DNA of 64,000 nucleotides from Arthrobacter sp. StoSoilB22 (GTDB lineage Bacteria; Actinomycetota; Actinomycetes; Actinomycetales; Micrococcaceae), in assembly GCF_019977315.1 (NCBI RefSeq), contig NZ_AP024652.1, positions 4,402,001-4,466,000 on the forward strand. The letters run 5' to 3'. How positions within the stretch are numbered: the stretch's first letter is position 1; each line of letters opens with the position of its first letter. Of this stretch, positions 8,677 through 17,710 are shown piece after piece. Position numbers and translations under genes: made by a program. The notes beneath the pieces are model-generated. The model made no database searches. It worked only from the letters and a program-made list of their open reading frames with translations, and had not been told where the DNA came from.

Positions 8677-9693
8677 TCAGGCCGATTCCCGGATGACCAG
8701 CTCGGTGGGGATGGTGACAGCGGCCGGACGCTTGCCGCTGATGACGTCCAGCAGCAGCCGCACCATTTCCTCGCTGATCCGATCAAAGGGCTGCCTGACC
8801 GTGGTGAGCGGAGGGGTCGTCTCCTGGGAGAGCTTAATGTCATCGAAGCCGACGACGGCGACATCACCCGGGATTGTCAGGCCGGCCTCGCGCAACACAT
8901 CCATGGCGCCGAGTGCCATGAGGTCGTTCGCAGCGAAAACGGCATCGATGTTCTTGGTGCGGCTGAGAAGTTCGCGCATCGCTTTGGCGCCGCTGTCGCG
9001 GCTGTAGTCGCCCCGGGCAATGAGCTCCTCATCGATATCCGCACCTTGATCGTCCCGGTACGCTTCGAGTCGCCGCGTACCGCCGGAGGTGTCCGCAGGG
9101 CCGGCGATGGTGGCAATCCGCCGCCGGCCGCCGTCGCGCAGGTACTGCAAAACGTCGCGCGCGCCCTCGTAGTCGTCGGCAGCGACGTAACCCATTTTCT
9201 TCTCGAAGCCCAAGGGAGCGCCACAGGCGATCGCCGGGACACCCGCGGCAATGATGTCCGCGATGATGCCCTTCCTGCTGCCATGGGAGGAAATGAGGAG
9301 GACACCATCAACGTGGCCTGCTGTGAGGAAGTCGGTGGCCCGCCGTTGTTCATCATCGGTGCCGGCCATGATCAGGACCAGCGGGATGTCATGCACAGCC
9401 AGAGCGTCCGCTGCGCCGCGCATGAGGACAGCGAAGTTGGGGTCCTCGAAGAGACGTTCCTGGGTCTCAGTGAGCAGGAAAGCCACGGAATTGGCACGAT
9501 TGGTGGCCAGATTCCTTGCATGCGGGTTGACTCGGTAGCCCGTCTTCTTGATCGCGGCGTTGACGGCTGCCAAGGCTGACGGACTGACCCAATGGCCACC
9601 GTTAAGAACCCGGGAAACCGTACCTCGCGATACGCCGGCTTCTGCGGCCACATCGTCGATTTTGGGCCGTGGCCTGGGGGCGGATTGCGTCAT
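8677..9693 (-). CDS. LacI-family transcriptional regulator
   Basis: This 338-residue repressor has the LacI HTH at the N-terminus (KIDDVAAEAGVSRGTVSRVL, then the hinge-forming HARNLATNRANSVAFLL) and a periplasmic-binding-protein-like sensor domain with the GFDDIKLSQETTPPLTTVRQP segment near the C-terminus. It is the last gene behind the binding protein and two permeases, 20 bases after the second permease, so it most likely controls this locus and the divergent GH42 gene in response to a galactoside. The start at 9693 lies just before the HTH; an in-frame start at 9753 would overlap the permease gene. A TAGGCT hexamer 7 bases before the ATG could give it its own leaderless transcript. Confidence 0.92.
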   Translation of the reverse strand: MTQSAPRPRPKIDDVAAEAGVSRGTVSRVLNGGHWVSPSALAAVNAAIKKTGYRVNPHARNLATNRANSVAFLLTETQERLFEDPNFAVLMRGAADALAVHDIPLVLIMAGTDDEQRRATDFLTAGHVDGVLLISSHGSRKGIIADIIAAGVPAIACGAPLGFEKKMGYVAADDYEGARDVLQYLRDGGRRRIATIAGPADTSGGTRRLEAYRDDQGADIDEELIARGDYSRDSGAKAMRELLSRTKNIDAVFAANDLMALGAMDVLREAGLTIPGDVAVVGFDDIKLSQETTPPLTTVRQPFDRISEEMVRLLLDVISGKRPAAVTIPTELVIRESA

Positions 9694-9713
9694 GACCCAA
9701 AGCCTACCTACCG

Positions 9714-10622
9714 CTAGGCCTTCACGGCGCCAGCGGCAAGATCCACCTTCCAATAGCGCTGTAGGAGAAGGAACATGATCACCAACGGCACGATGGACAG
9801 CAGCGCGCCGGCGAGCACCAGCGTGTACAGGGCGGGCGCTGAAGCGCCTTGGTTCAGCAGACCGTTAAGTCCCACAGTGATCGGGAACAATTGGTCGTCG
9901 CCGAGCATGATGTACGGCAGCATGAAGTTGTTCCAGATGGCCACAAACTGGAACAGGAAGATGGTCACCAGGCCCGGGAGCATCATGGGTGCAGCAATGC
10001 GGTTGAAGATATACATTTCCTTGGCGCCCTCGGTTCGGGCGGCCTCAATGACATCACCGGGAACGGAGGCCGCGGCGTAGATCCGCGCCAGGTAAATGCC
10101 GTACGGGCTGATGATCTGCGGCAAGAGCACCGACCAGTAGGTGTTGGTGAGGCCCGCCTGGGCCAGCATCAGATATTGCGGAATGGCGAGGATAACGCCG
10201 GGGACCAGCACACCCATCAGCAGCACCTTGAAGACGCCCGACTTGCCCGGGAAATCGAACTTCGCCAGCACGTAGCCGGAAAGAGCTGAAACCCAGGTGG
10301 ACACGATCGCGCCGACGCCCGCGTATAGGGCCGTGTTGAGCATCCAGCGCCAAAACAGGCCGTCGCGGTATTCGGTGAGCTCCACAATGTTGTCCCAAAG
10401 GTGCGTACTGGGGGCCAAGGTGAAGGTGGAGAACAGCTCAGTGCCGTCCTTGCTCGCGGCAGCCACAACCCAAATCACGGGAAACAGGCAATAGAGCGCG
10501 CCGAGGATCAGGATTCCGGTGGAGAGATAGCTGGGCTTTTCCTTGATGAAGTCCGGTTTGGTGGCCTTGCTTCGCTTGGGGTTGGCGCGGCGGTTTGTGG
10601 GTGGCGTGGCGAGGGCAGTCAC
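9714..10622 (-). CDS. ABC sugar transporter permease (MalG type)
   Basis: This 302-residue membrane protein is the second permease of a carbohydrate uptake ABC transporter. After a basic cytoplasmic N-terminus it has about six membrane spans. The EAA loop that contacts the ATPase is visible as EAARTEGAKEMYIFNRIAAPMMLPG, about residues 187-211, the standard position for MalG-type permeases. It begins only 2 bases after the stop of the first permease, so both are co-transcribed. No ATPase gene is in this locus; like many actinobacterial sugar transporters it probably uses a shared MsiK-type ATPase encoded elsewhere (inference). Confidence 0.92.
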   Translation of the reverse strand: MTALATPPTNRRANPKRSKATKPDFIKEKPSYLSTGILILGALYCLFPVIWVVAAASKDGTELFSTFTLAPSTHLWDNIVELTEYRDGLFWRWMLNTALYAGVGAIVSTWVSALSGYVLAKFDFPGKSGVFKVLLMGVLVPGVILAIPQYLMLAQAGLTNTYWSVLLPQIISPYGIYLARIYAAASVPGDVIEAARTEGAKEMYIFNRIAAPMMLPGLVTIFLFQFVAIWNNFMLPYIMLGDDQLFPITVGLNGLLNQGASAPALYTLVLAGALLSIVPLVIMFLLLQRYWKVDLAAGAVKA

Positions 10623-10624
10623 GG

Positions 10625-11596
10625 TCAGTTCTCCTGTCCGAAGGCCCGCTTCTGCACGATGCGCAGGAACAGGAACGAAATGATGAAGGTTGCCAAGGCG
10701 ATCACGATGCTGGTGGCAGCAGCAGAGAAGACGTCATTGCGGGTGAAAGCATCCCGGTACACCAGCATGAGCGGAGACCAGCTAGTGGAAAGGCTGTTAG
10801 CCAGGGGGCGCAGCGTTGTGGGTTCGGCGAAGACCTGCAGCGTGGCGATCATCGAGAACAACGCTGTCATCACCAGTGAAGGGGCGATGATGGGGATCTT
10901 GATCCTGATGGCCGTCTGGATCTCGGAGCAGCCATCCAGCTTTGCGGCCTCGTAGATTTCGCTGGGCACGGCCTTCAGCGAGGTGTATATGACGATCATG
11001 TTGAAGCCGACACCACCCCACAGGGCGATGTTGCAGATGGCGAACGTGACCAGGTTGGGATCCAGGAGCGACGGCAATTCCATGCCGAACTGCCTGGCCA
11101 GGAAGTGGAACGGACTGACGCCGGGAAGGTACAGGAAACCCCACAACAGCGAGCTGATCACCGCAGGTACCGCGTACGGCAGGAAGATGGCCGTTCGGGA
11201 GAAACTGCCGGCCCTTGTCCGCCGCGAATCCAGCAGGAGCGCAAAGAGCAGGGCAAAGCCAAGCATCAGTGGGATGAGAATGAGCCCATAGGTGAGGACG
11301 CGCAGGACGCTGCCCAGGAACTCCGGGTCTGATAGCGCGCTGACGTAGTTGTCCAAACCGGCGAACGCCGTGCTTTGTGAACCTTTGCCCAGGCCCAGCC
11401 CGCTGACCTTCTTCTTCTGGAAGCTCAGCACCAGGGTGTAAATGATGGGCGCTGCCATGAAGACGAGGAACAGGATGATGCCCGGGGCGAGCATTGCGTA
11501 AGGGATGAGCACCCGGGATTTGAAGTTCTGCGACTTCCTCGGGGTTCCGGCTGCAGTATCGGCCGCCGGACCGGGCCTGGTTACGGTCATTGCCAC
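10625..11596 (-). CDS. ABC sugar transporter permease (MalF type)
   Basis: This 323-residue membrane protein is the first permease of the transporter. It has a short cytoplasmic N-terminus, a first span (YAMLAPGIILFLVFMAAPII) and about five more. The EAA loop reads EAAKLDGCSEIQTAIRIKIPII, near residues 215-236. The GTG start at 11596 is taken because AAGGAAG lies 7-8 bases upstream; an ATG two codons later (11590) is possible. It follows the binding protein by 133 bases, a gap that may hold a hairpin lowering permease expression relative to the binding protein: the GGCGTCTGGC / GCGGACGCCC stretches at about 11658-11690 are partly self-complementary. Confidence 0.92.
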   Translation of the reverse strand: MAMTVTRPGPAADTAAGTPRKSQNFKSRVLIPYAMLAPGIILFLVFMAAPIIYTLVLSFQKKKVSGLGLGKGSQSTAFAGLDNYVSALSDPEFLGSVLRVLTYGLILIPLMLGFALLFALLLDSRRTRAGSFSRTAIFLPYAVPAVISSLLWGFLYLPGVSPFHFLARQFGMELPSLLDPNLVTFAICNIALWGGVGFNMIVIYTSLKAVPSEIYEAAKLDGCSEIQTAIRIKIPIIAPSLVMTALFSMIATLQVFAEPTTLRPLANSLSTSWSPLMLVYRDAFTRNDVFSAAATSIVIALATFIISFLFLRIVQKRAFGQEN

Positions 11597-11729
11597 GGGT
11601 GCACTTCCTTGTGGTGGATCGAGGTGTGGTGGTTCGAGGTGGGATCAGCGTGTGGGAGGGCGTCTGGCGTCTCGCTTGCGGACGCCCTCCCGCGCTGGAA
11701 CGGTTGCTGACAACCGTTGCTTGGAGCGG

Positions 11730-13055
11730 TTACTTGACCGTGAAGCCGGTCTTCTTCAGGTCATCCACGGTGACCTGCTGCATGGTGCTGACTGCGTCCA
11801 GGAAGGCACTCTTCTCCTTGGACTGTGCAGCTTTAGCGAACTGGTCGTTGTAGGCGTTGTACGCCACGTTGACGTTAGGGCCGTAAGTGAACGAGCCCAC
11901 GTTCTGCGCAGCCTCGCCAACAATTTTGTAGAAATCGGGCTGGTTGGAGAAGAACGCAGGAGCCTCAGTTAGTGATGATTCCGCGCCTGCGGTGTCAGCG
12001 GGGTAGATGCCCGCTTCCTTGACCAAGGCTTTGATTGCCTCCGGGTCGGTGTTCAGCCACGTGGCGAACTTGGCCGCGGCGTCGAGGTTCTTTGACTGGG
12101 AGGTGACGGCAGTAGAAGATCCACCCCAGTTGCCGGTGGACGGCTTGGAAGCATCCCACTGCGGCATAGGTGCGGCCTTCCACAAGCCCGCCGTAGCACC
12201 GGCGTTGCCCTCCAGAACACCCGGGCCCCAAGCTGCGCTGAGCCAGCCAACCTGCTTGCCGGTGTTGAGCGCGGTGTTCCACTCCGGTGTGTACATGGGC
12301 TTGTTGTCGATGACGCCCTCTTCCACGAGGCCGCCCCAGTATCCGGCCACCTTTTCTGTAGGCTCTTCGGCGATCTTCACGTTCCAGGCGTCACCATCAA
12401 CACCCCACCAGGAGGCTCCGGCCTGTTGTGCCATGCCGGTAAACCATCCGGCGTCGTTGGAGGAGAACGTTCCCAAGTGGGCCTCGGGGTCAGCTGCATG
12501 AACAGTCTTTGCAGCGGCCGCGTACTCATCCCAGGTTTTGGGAACAGCGATGCCCAGCTTCTCAAAGATGTCAGCGCGGTAGTAGAAGACCATGGGGCCG
12601 GTGTCCTGCGGAACGGAGTACAGCGCATCGCCGCCCAGCGTCACATCGTTCCAAACGCCATCAGGGAAGTGGCTCTTGGTGTCGTTTGCCACGGTGCCGG
12701 ATAGGTCTGCGAGCGCATCGGCTGCTACCAGGGTAGGGATTTTCTGGTACTCGGCCTGGATCAGGTCCGGGGCGCCGCTGCCGGCTTTGACGGCGGTGAG
12801 CAGCTTGGTGACAGCCGGGTCTCCGCCGTCCTGCTTGTTCACGGTGACGTGGATGGTGGGGTTTTTCTCATTCCAGAGTTCCACCACCTTGTCCAGGTTG
12901 GGGGCCCAAGCCCAGTAGGTCAGTTCCACTTTCTGGTTGGGATCGCTGGTGGCCGCGCTTTGGCTGCCTGCCGTGGAACCTCCTGAACAACCTGCGGCGA
13001 GCATTGTGGCCGCTGCGAGCATGGCTACGGCGCCTGCACGAAATGACTTGCGCAT
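11730..13055 (-). CDS. Extracellular sugar-binding lipoprotein (ABC transporter)
   Basis: This 441-residue protein captures the sugar outside the membrane and delivers it to the two permeases encoded downstream. The lipobox LAAGC at residues 19-23 gives a lipid-anchored Cys23. The mature part belongs to the family 1 solute-binding proteins: VELTYWAWAPNLDKVVELWNEKNP at the start of lobe one, then the YYRADIFEKLGIAVPKTWDEY segment common to carbohydrate binders. AAGGAGG lies 6 bases before the ATG. As first gene of the minus-strand operon, divergent from a GH42 beta-galactosidase, its ligand is probably a galacto-oligosaccharide; this is inferred from context only. Confidence 0.93.
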   Translation of the reverse strand: MRKSFRAGAVAMLAAATMLAAGCSGGSTAGSQSAATSDPNQKVELTYWAWAPNLDKVVELWNEKNPTIHVTVNKQDGGDPAVTKLLTAVKAGSGAPDLIQAEYQKIPTLVAADALADLSGTVANDTKSHFPDGVWNDVTLGGDALYSVPQDTGPMVFYYRADIFEKLGIAVPKTWDEYAAAAKTVHAADPEAHLGTFSSNDAGWFTGMAQQAGASWWGVDGDAWNVKIAEEPTEKVAGYWGGLVEEGVIDNKPMYTPEWNTALNTGKQVGWLSAAWGPGVLEGNAGATAGLWKAAPMPQWDASKPSTGNWGGSSTAVTSQSKNLDAAAKFATWLNTDPEAIKALVKEAGIYPADTAGAESSLTEAPAFFSNQPDFYKIVGEAAQNVGSFTYGPNVNVAYNAYNDQFAKAAQSKEKSAFLDAVSTMQQVTVDDLKKTGFTVK

Positions 13056-13130
13056 TTCGTCCTCCTTGTCGAAAAGCTGAATTGTGCTGTGTGGATTCGT
13101 CGCTCATCCGAGCGGAAGTTCGGTGTGTGA

Positions 13131-13216
13131 CTGTGAGCGGTTCCAGTTAGTCACAGCTCTGTGATCTATGTCAACACTAAACTTCATCTAGTCAGCGCCT
13201 TTAGGGCTGTGATAAT
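13131..13216. promoter_or_regulatory. Divergent promoter with LacI-type operator candidates (CTGTGA repeats)
   Basis: A perfect inverted repeat TCACAG-CT-CTGTGA occupies 13151-13164. It lies between a consensus TTGACA -35 on the minus strand (13174-13169) and a weak -10 (ACTAAC, 13151-13146), exactly where a repressor would block the transporter operon. Further CTGTGA words occur at 13131-13136 and 13207-13212. The last overlaps GATAAT, a candidate -10 for the GH42 gene on the plus strand. The repeated word fits an operator for the LacI regulator of this locus; that match is inference. Confidence 0.5.
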
Positions 13217-13251
13217 ACTGGGAGCGCACACAGTTCTAAGGAGACTATTCG

Positions 13252-15294
13252 ATGACAGACGTCCTGCAGGCCCCCGCCGCCCAACGCGCGCCCGCGCCTT
13301 GGGTACAGCGACCGGCCGGCCTTTGCTACGGCGGGGACTACAACCCCGAGCAATGGCCCCGTGAGGTCTGGGTGGAAGACATCGCGCTGATGCAGGAGGC
13401 CGGGATCAACCTGGTGAGCATCGGCATCTTCTCCTGGGTGTTGCTGGAACCCCGCGAAGGTGAATACGACTTCGAATGGCTGGACGACTTGATGGACCTC
13501 CTCGCGCAGGCAGGCATAAGCGTTGACCTTGGAACACCTACGGCGGCACCGCCTGCCTGGTTCTGGAAGAAGTACCCGCATGCGCGCCCCGTGACCCGTG
13601 AGGGCGTCACCTTGGGCAACGGATCGCGTGGCATGGCCAGCCCCAGCTCGCCGGAATACCGCCGTGCGGCCACCAATATCACCGAGCAACTGGCACGCCG
13701 CTACGCAGCCCACCCCGCGCTGGTTCTTTGGCACGTCCACAATGAATACGGCGCACCGGTCAGTGAGTCCTACGACGAGCAGTCCGTCCTGGCGTTCCGC
13801 GACTGGCTCCGCAACCGTTATGGCACTTTGGACGCTCTGAACCAGGCTTGGGGCACCCTTTTCTGGGGGCAGAAGTACGGCGAGTGGGATGAGATTGACG
13901 CACCCAGGCTTTCGGCCAGCGTCAGTAACCAGGCACAGCGGCTCGACTTCCGCCGGTTCACCTCGGACGCCATGCTGCAGTGCTTCACTGCCGAGCGCGA
14001 TGTCATCAAGAAGTACACGCCTGATCTCCCTGTGACCACCAACTTCATGGCCACCAACTGCCTTTCAGCCGACTATTGGGCCTGGGCCAAGGAGGTGGAC
14101 ATCGTTGCGAACGACCACTACCTGGTTGCGCAGCGCGCAGACAACCACGTTCTCCTCGCCATGGATGCCGACCTCACCCGTTCCTTGGCAGGCAACCGTC
14201 CCTGGATGCTGATGGAACACTCCACCGGAGCCGTGAACTGGCAGGGCCGGAACATTGCCAAGCGGCCCGGGGAATTGGCCCGCAACAGCGTGTCCCACCT
14301 GGCACGCGGGGCAGACGCCATCATGTTCTTCCAGTTCCGGGCCTCCCGCTATGGCGCTGAAAAGTTCCACTCCGCCATGCTCCCGCATGCCGGTACCGGC
14401 ACCCGGATCTGGCGGGAGGTCCTTGACCTGGGCGACGACCTCAGGAAACTCGCCCCCGTGAAGGGCTCCACCGTGGATTCGCGGGTGGCCATCCTCTGGG
14501 ACGTGGAGTCGTTCTGGGCGCAGGATCTGGAATGGCGGCCCAGCAGCGACCTTGACCACCGCGAGCGGATCGAGTCGTTTTACTCCGTCCTGTGGAACCG
14601 CGGGATCAGCGTGGACTTCGCCCACCCCGAAGCCGACCTCTCCGGTTACGACCTGGTTCTCGCCCCGGCGCTTTACCTGGTGGGCGACAAGGCAGCAGCG
14701 AACATCAGCCGCTACGTCCACGACGGCGGGCACCTGATGGTGTCCTATTTCTCCGGAATCGTGGATGCCAACGACACCGTCCCGGCGGGCGCTTCCCCGG
14801 GTGGCCTCCGTGAAGTTCTCGGTTTGGAGATTCACGAATTCCTGCCCTTGCGGGAGCACGAGATCGTCTCCTTGGGTAACGGCGCCACCGGAACGGTGTG
14901 GTCCGAGGAAATCCACGCCACCACTGCCACCGTACTCAGCCGCTACACCAACGGCCCCGCCGCTTCCGGTCCCGCGATCACGCGCAACGAGTTCGGCAAC
15001 GGCACCGCTTGGTACATCTCTACAAAGCTCGACGGCGGCCACCTCGCTGACGTCGTACTTGACGCCGTGAATGCTGCAGGAATTGAACCCGGACTTCAAC
15101 CGCCCGCCGGGCTGGAGGTAGCTTCGCGCCATTCAGAAGAAGGCACCTTCACCTTTCTCATCAACCACACCGACGCCGACGCCGAGTACACGGCGAGCGG
15201 ACTAAACCTGCTCTCCGGAGAGGATGTCAGCGGAACAGCACACGTTCCGGCCGGCACCATCTGCGTGGTCCACACCCCAGCGGAAAGGCACTGA
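13252..15294 (+). CDS. GH42 beta-galactosidase
   Basis: This 680-residue enzyme hydrolyses terminal beta-galactosides, probably after import because no signal peptide is present. The N-terminal TIM barrel opens with YGGDYNPEQWPREVW, typical of GH42. The acid/base is E165 in WHVHNEYG and the nucleophile is E322 in WMLMEHSTGAVNW. The family's trimerisation domain (about 400-610; for example DLSGYDLVLAPALYLV) and a small C-terminal beta domain follow. AAGGAG lies 9-14 bases before the ATG. It is divergent from the ABC transporter operon, and the CTGTGA-containing region between them probably lets one LacI protein control both. A strong hairpin terminator ends the gene. Confidence 0.95.
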   Translation: MTDVLQAPAAQRAPAPWVQRPAGLCYGGDYNPEQWPREVWVEDIALMQEAGINLVSIGIFSWVLLEPREGEYDFEWLDDLMDLLAQAGISVDLGTPTAAPPAWFWKKYPHARPVTREGVTLGNGSRGMASPSSPEYRRAATNITEQLARRYAAHPALVLWHVHNEYGAPVSESYDEQSVLAFRDWLRNRYGTLDALNQAWGTLFWGQKYGEWDEIDAPRLSASVSNQAQRLDFRRFTSDAMLQCFTAERDVIKKYTPDLPVTTNFMATNCLSADYWAWAKEVDIVANDHYLVAQRADNHVLLAMDADLTRSLAGNRPWMLMEHSTGAVNWQGRNIAKRPGELARNSVSHLARGADAIMFFQFRASRYGAEKFHSAMLPHAGTGTRIWREVLDLGDDLRKLAPVKGSTVDSRVAILWDVESFWAQDLEWRPSSDLDHRERIESFYSVLWNRGISVDFAHPEADLSGYDLVLAPALYLVGDKAAANISRYVHDGGHLMVSYFSGIVDANDTVPAGASPGGLREVLGLEIHEFLPLREHEIVSLGNGATGTVWSEEIHATTATVLSRYTNGPAASGPAITRNEFGNGTAWYISTKLDGGHLADVVLDAVNAAGIEPGLQPPAGLEVASRHSEEGTFTFLINHTDADAEYTASGLNLLSGEDVSGTAHVPAGTICVVHTPAERH

Positions 15295-15312
15295 CCCCGT
15301 TGACACCGAGCC

Positions 15313-15344
15313 GCCGGCCCGGACCGATTACGGTCCGGGCCGGC
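15313..15344 (+). terminator. Strong hairpin terminator of the GH42 gene
   Basis: Bases 15313-15326 (GCCGGCCCGGACCG) pair perfectly with 15331-15344 around an ATTA loop, giving a 14-bp GC-rich stem 18 bases after the GH42 stop codon. There is no long T-run, which is common for terminators in high-GC actinobacteria. Confidence 0.8.
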
Positions 15345-15443
15345 GTTCCACCCCCGCGGGCTGCCACCCGCCGTCGAGCTGGTCCTCACCCTCAGGGCCC
15401 GTGGTAGATTCGATAGGCGAAAACGCGCAAAAAGGGGTTGATC

Positions 15444-16115
15444 ATGAGCGACGCAAGGACATCCCGGGCGCGGTATTTGAATGCCGTTGCTACCTCGCTG
15501 CTGCTGGTCACCGTCACTGGCGGGCTCGCTGCGTGCCGCGACGAGAAGAAGCCCACGCCCCCTTATCCGGCAGTCGAATGGCAAGGAACTGCGCCCAACG
15601 CGGCCATAGAAGCCGATCCCTGGGTCATGGCAGCCCGCAAGTCACTCGAGGCCCAGGCCGTCGCACAGAATTTTACGGATTTCACGTTGCCCCAACTGGT
15701 GGAGACCACAGGCCTGGATCTCCGAATTCGCCTTTCCAGGCACCCCTTGAACGATGTTGAGCAGAAACGACGCCCGGACATCCGCCCAGGGCCCGATCCC
15801 TTCCTCCCCATGGAGGTCAAACCGGGCCCGACTGCCGGCACTGCCGAGGTCCGCGGTTGCGTGGTGCGTTGGGCGTCCGAAACAGGCGACGTGCCGGATG
15901 AACTGAATGCCACCGGCGTGATGTTCCGAATGGAACACCTCGAGGCAGGGCAACTGCGGATCAGAAGCGTGGTGACACTTCCCCAACAGGACTGCAGTGC
16001 AGCGAAGCCACCCGTGGCCCTGTTCGCACCTGCTCCGGAGCCGTCCGACATCACCGACGCCCAGGATATTGTCCGGGCCGCACGAGCTGACATCGACCCT
16101 CCGGCGATGCCCTGA
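15444..16115 (+). CDS. Hypothetical lipoprotein
   Basis: This 223-residue protein begins with a basic segment, a hydrophobic span (YLNAVATSLLLVTVTGGLAAC) and a lipobox-like LAAC, so it should be lipid-anchored on the outer face of the membrane. The mature part is rich in proline and acidic residues. It shows two cysteines that could form a disulfide (VRGCVVRW and PQQDCSAAK). No family was recognised. The ATG is supported by an AAGGGG site 8 bases upstream. It stands alone between the GH42 terminator and an acetyltransferase gene. Confidence 0.75.
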   Translation: MSDARTSRARYLNAVATSLLLVTVTGGLAACRDEKKPTPPYPAVEWQGTAPNAAIEADPWVMAARKSLEAQAVAQNFTDFTLPQLVETTGLDLRIRLSRHPLNDVEQKRRPDIRPGPDPFLPMEVKPGPTAGTAEVRGCVVRWASETGDVPDELNATGVMFRMEHLEAGQLRIRSVVTLPQQDCSAAKPPVALFAPAPEPSDITDAQDIVRAARADIDPPAMP

Positions 16116-16179
16116 GTACGTAGGCCCTGGCTGCAACGAGGTCGTCCTAACCATGCCGGTTCCCCACTAAGCTGGTTCA

Positions 16180-16758
16180 ATGAGCTCGGGCCCGTGTTCT
16201 GCTACACGCCGACGCAGTTCGCCCCTGGAGCAGCCTGTACTCGTTACGCCCCCTTACAGGCTCCGCCCATTTACGGCAGCCGATGTTCCTGTGATCCAGG
16301 AAGCCTCGAGCGATCCACTCATTCCTGCCATCACGACAGTTCCCGCCAGCGGTTCACGCCAGTCAGCTCTGGCCTTCATCGAAAGACAGCACCAACGCTT
16401 AGTTGATGGCACCGGGTACTCCTTCGCTATTGCTGATGCCTCCTCTGATCAGGCGGTTGGCCAAATCGGGCTGTGGCTGAAGAACCTCAGCCAAGGCCGG
16501 GCGAGCATTGGCTATTGGGTGGCGCCAAGTCATCGGGGGAATGGAGCTGCTTCCTCTGCTTTAGGTGCCCTCGCCGCCTGGGGTCTTGCGCAACCCGGGA
16601 TTCATCGATTGGAACTCTACGTCGAGCCTTGGAATGAGGGCTCCTGGCGCGCAGCCGAGCGCAGCGGGTTCGTACGGGAAGGGACGATGAGGAGCTGGCT
16701 GGAGATTGGCGGCCAGCGCAAGGACATGTACATGTACTCGCGCCTTCCCGCTCGCTAG
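16180..16758 (+). CDS. GNAT acetyltransferase, RimJ/RimL-like
   Basis: This 192-residue protein shows the RimJ/RimL arrangement: a YRLRPFTAADVPVIQEASSD opening, the acetyl-CoA loop YWVAPSHRGNGAASSALGAL (motif A) and the C-terminal RLELYVEPWNEGSWRAAERSGFVREG (motif B). Relatives acetylate the N-terminus of ribosomal proteins or small amines; the substrate here is unknown. The ATG at 16180 is preceded at exactly 6 bases by TAAGCT (16168-16173) with no Shine-Dalgarno sequence, suggesting a leaderless transcript. A later start near residue 22 would still keep the domain intact. Confidence 0.88.
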   Translation: MSSGPCSATRRRSSPLEQPVLVTPPYRLRPFTAADVPVIQEASSDPLIPAITTVPASGSRQSALAFIERQHQRLVDGTGYSFAIADASSDQAVGQIGLWLKNLSQGRASIGYWVAPSHRGNGAASSALGALAAWGLAQPGIHRLELYVEPWNEGSWRAAERSGFVREGTMRSWLEIGGQRKDMYMYSRLPAR

Positions 16759-16862
16759 AAATCACGCTACGGGACACTGTCGGGCCGGAAGTGTCAGCGA
16801 CGTGTTGAGGCCGCTTATCGTGGGCTGGTACTTGGATTGGTCCTCCACAGAGAAGGAGAACT

Positions 16863-17462
16863 GTGTCTGTCATCGACACTTGGAAGAAGGTCCGAACGAC
16901 CACCGCCTACAAAGGCTTCGTGACGATCAACCGTGAAACCTATGAAGAACCAAATGGAGCGGTGACCGACTGGGATGTCATTGCCAGTCGCGACTCTGCG
17001 GCGACCCTTGCCTTCACTCCTGCAGCAAGTCACGTCGTCCTTTTCGAACAGTTCCGTGTGGGGCCCGAGAAAGCACTACTGGAACTCCCCGGCGGATACC
17101 TCAACGCCGACGAGCAACCCGCGGATGCAGCTCTTCGAGAGCTACGAGAAGAAACCGGCTACCACTCAGAATCAACCTTCTACGCTGGCTCAGAGTGGTG
17201 GGCTGCGAACTCGTCACGACGCAAACATCTTGTAATAGCCGCCAACGCATCGGAAAGATTTGACGCGGCCTGGGACGAGTCTGAATCCGGAGAGGTCCGC
17301 CTTCTTCCCATCTCGGAACTCATGGATTTTCTGGTCAGCGGTGAACTCACCGACGCAGGTCTGGCCTGCCGCGGCTTGGCAGCTCTCGCCCGCAGCAATC
17401 CCGATAACGAACTGCTCACAGATCTACGTGACTGCATCCGCAAACTCCTACTGACCCACTAG
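16863..17462 (+). CDS. NUDIX hydrolase (ADP-ribose pyrophosphatase-like)
   Basis: This 199-residue protein carries a full Nudix box at about residues 78-100 (G-x5-E-x7-REUxEExGU, seen as GYLNADE...RELREETGY). Such enzymes cleave a nucleoside diphosphate linked to another group. The N-terminal beta domain and the position of the box fit ADP-ribose or sugar-nucleotide pyrophosphatases, but the substrate cannot be fixed from sequence. The GTG start is supported by AAGGAG about 6 bases upstream. A short stem (GTCCGG at 17521-17526 with CCGGAC at 17539-17544) downstream is a weak terminator candidate. The rest of the roughly 250 bases that follow hold no gene I can support. Confidence 0.9.
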   Translation: MSVIDTWKKVRTTTAYKGFVTINRETYEEPNGAVTDWDVIASRDSAATLAFTPAASHVVLFEQFRVGPEKALLELPGGYLNADEQPADAALRELREETGYHSESTFYAGSEWWAANSSRRKHLVIAANASERFDAAWDESESGEVRLLPISELMDFLVSGELTDAGLACRGLAALARSNPDNELLTDLRDCIRKLLLTH

Positions 17463-17710
17463 CGACTGCCGTGGCAAAGTTGTGGTCAGCTTCGGCCTAT
17501 AGGAGCCGAGCCTCACGGCGGTCCGGTGAAGCATCCCGCCGGACGGAAGGAGGCCTGTGCACGGCACTTTGATCATTCGTGCAGAGGACTTCTACAACTG
17601 ACAACCAGCAGTCGGCCTTCGCGTAATATTTCCGTCCCAGATGTTGTTCCAAATCATCTGCCGTGGACAGCAGTCACAAAGACAACTTCCGGGACAGTTA
17701 CCTCTGTGGC

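Noticed and set aside
7856..9007. 383-codon open frame on the plus strand opposite the YdcF-type and lacI genes
   Set aside because: Spans two genes of the opposite strand and gives a charged, low-complexity protein without motifs.
14065..15132. 355-codon open frame on the minus strand opposite the GH42 gene
   Set aside because: Mirror of the GH42 coding frame; no ribosome-binding site or family match.
17463..17710. Possible gene between the NUDIX gene and the resolvase remnant
   Set aside because: Only short frames without ribosome-binding site or recognisable protein; a short stem at 17521-17544 is the only structure.
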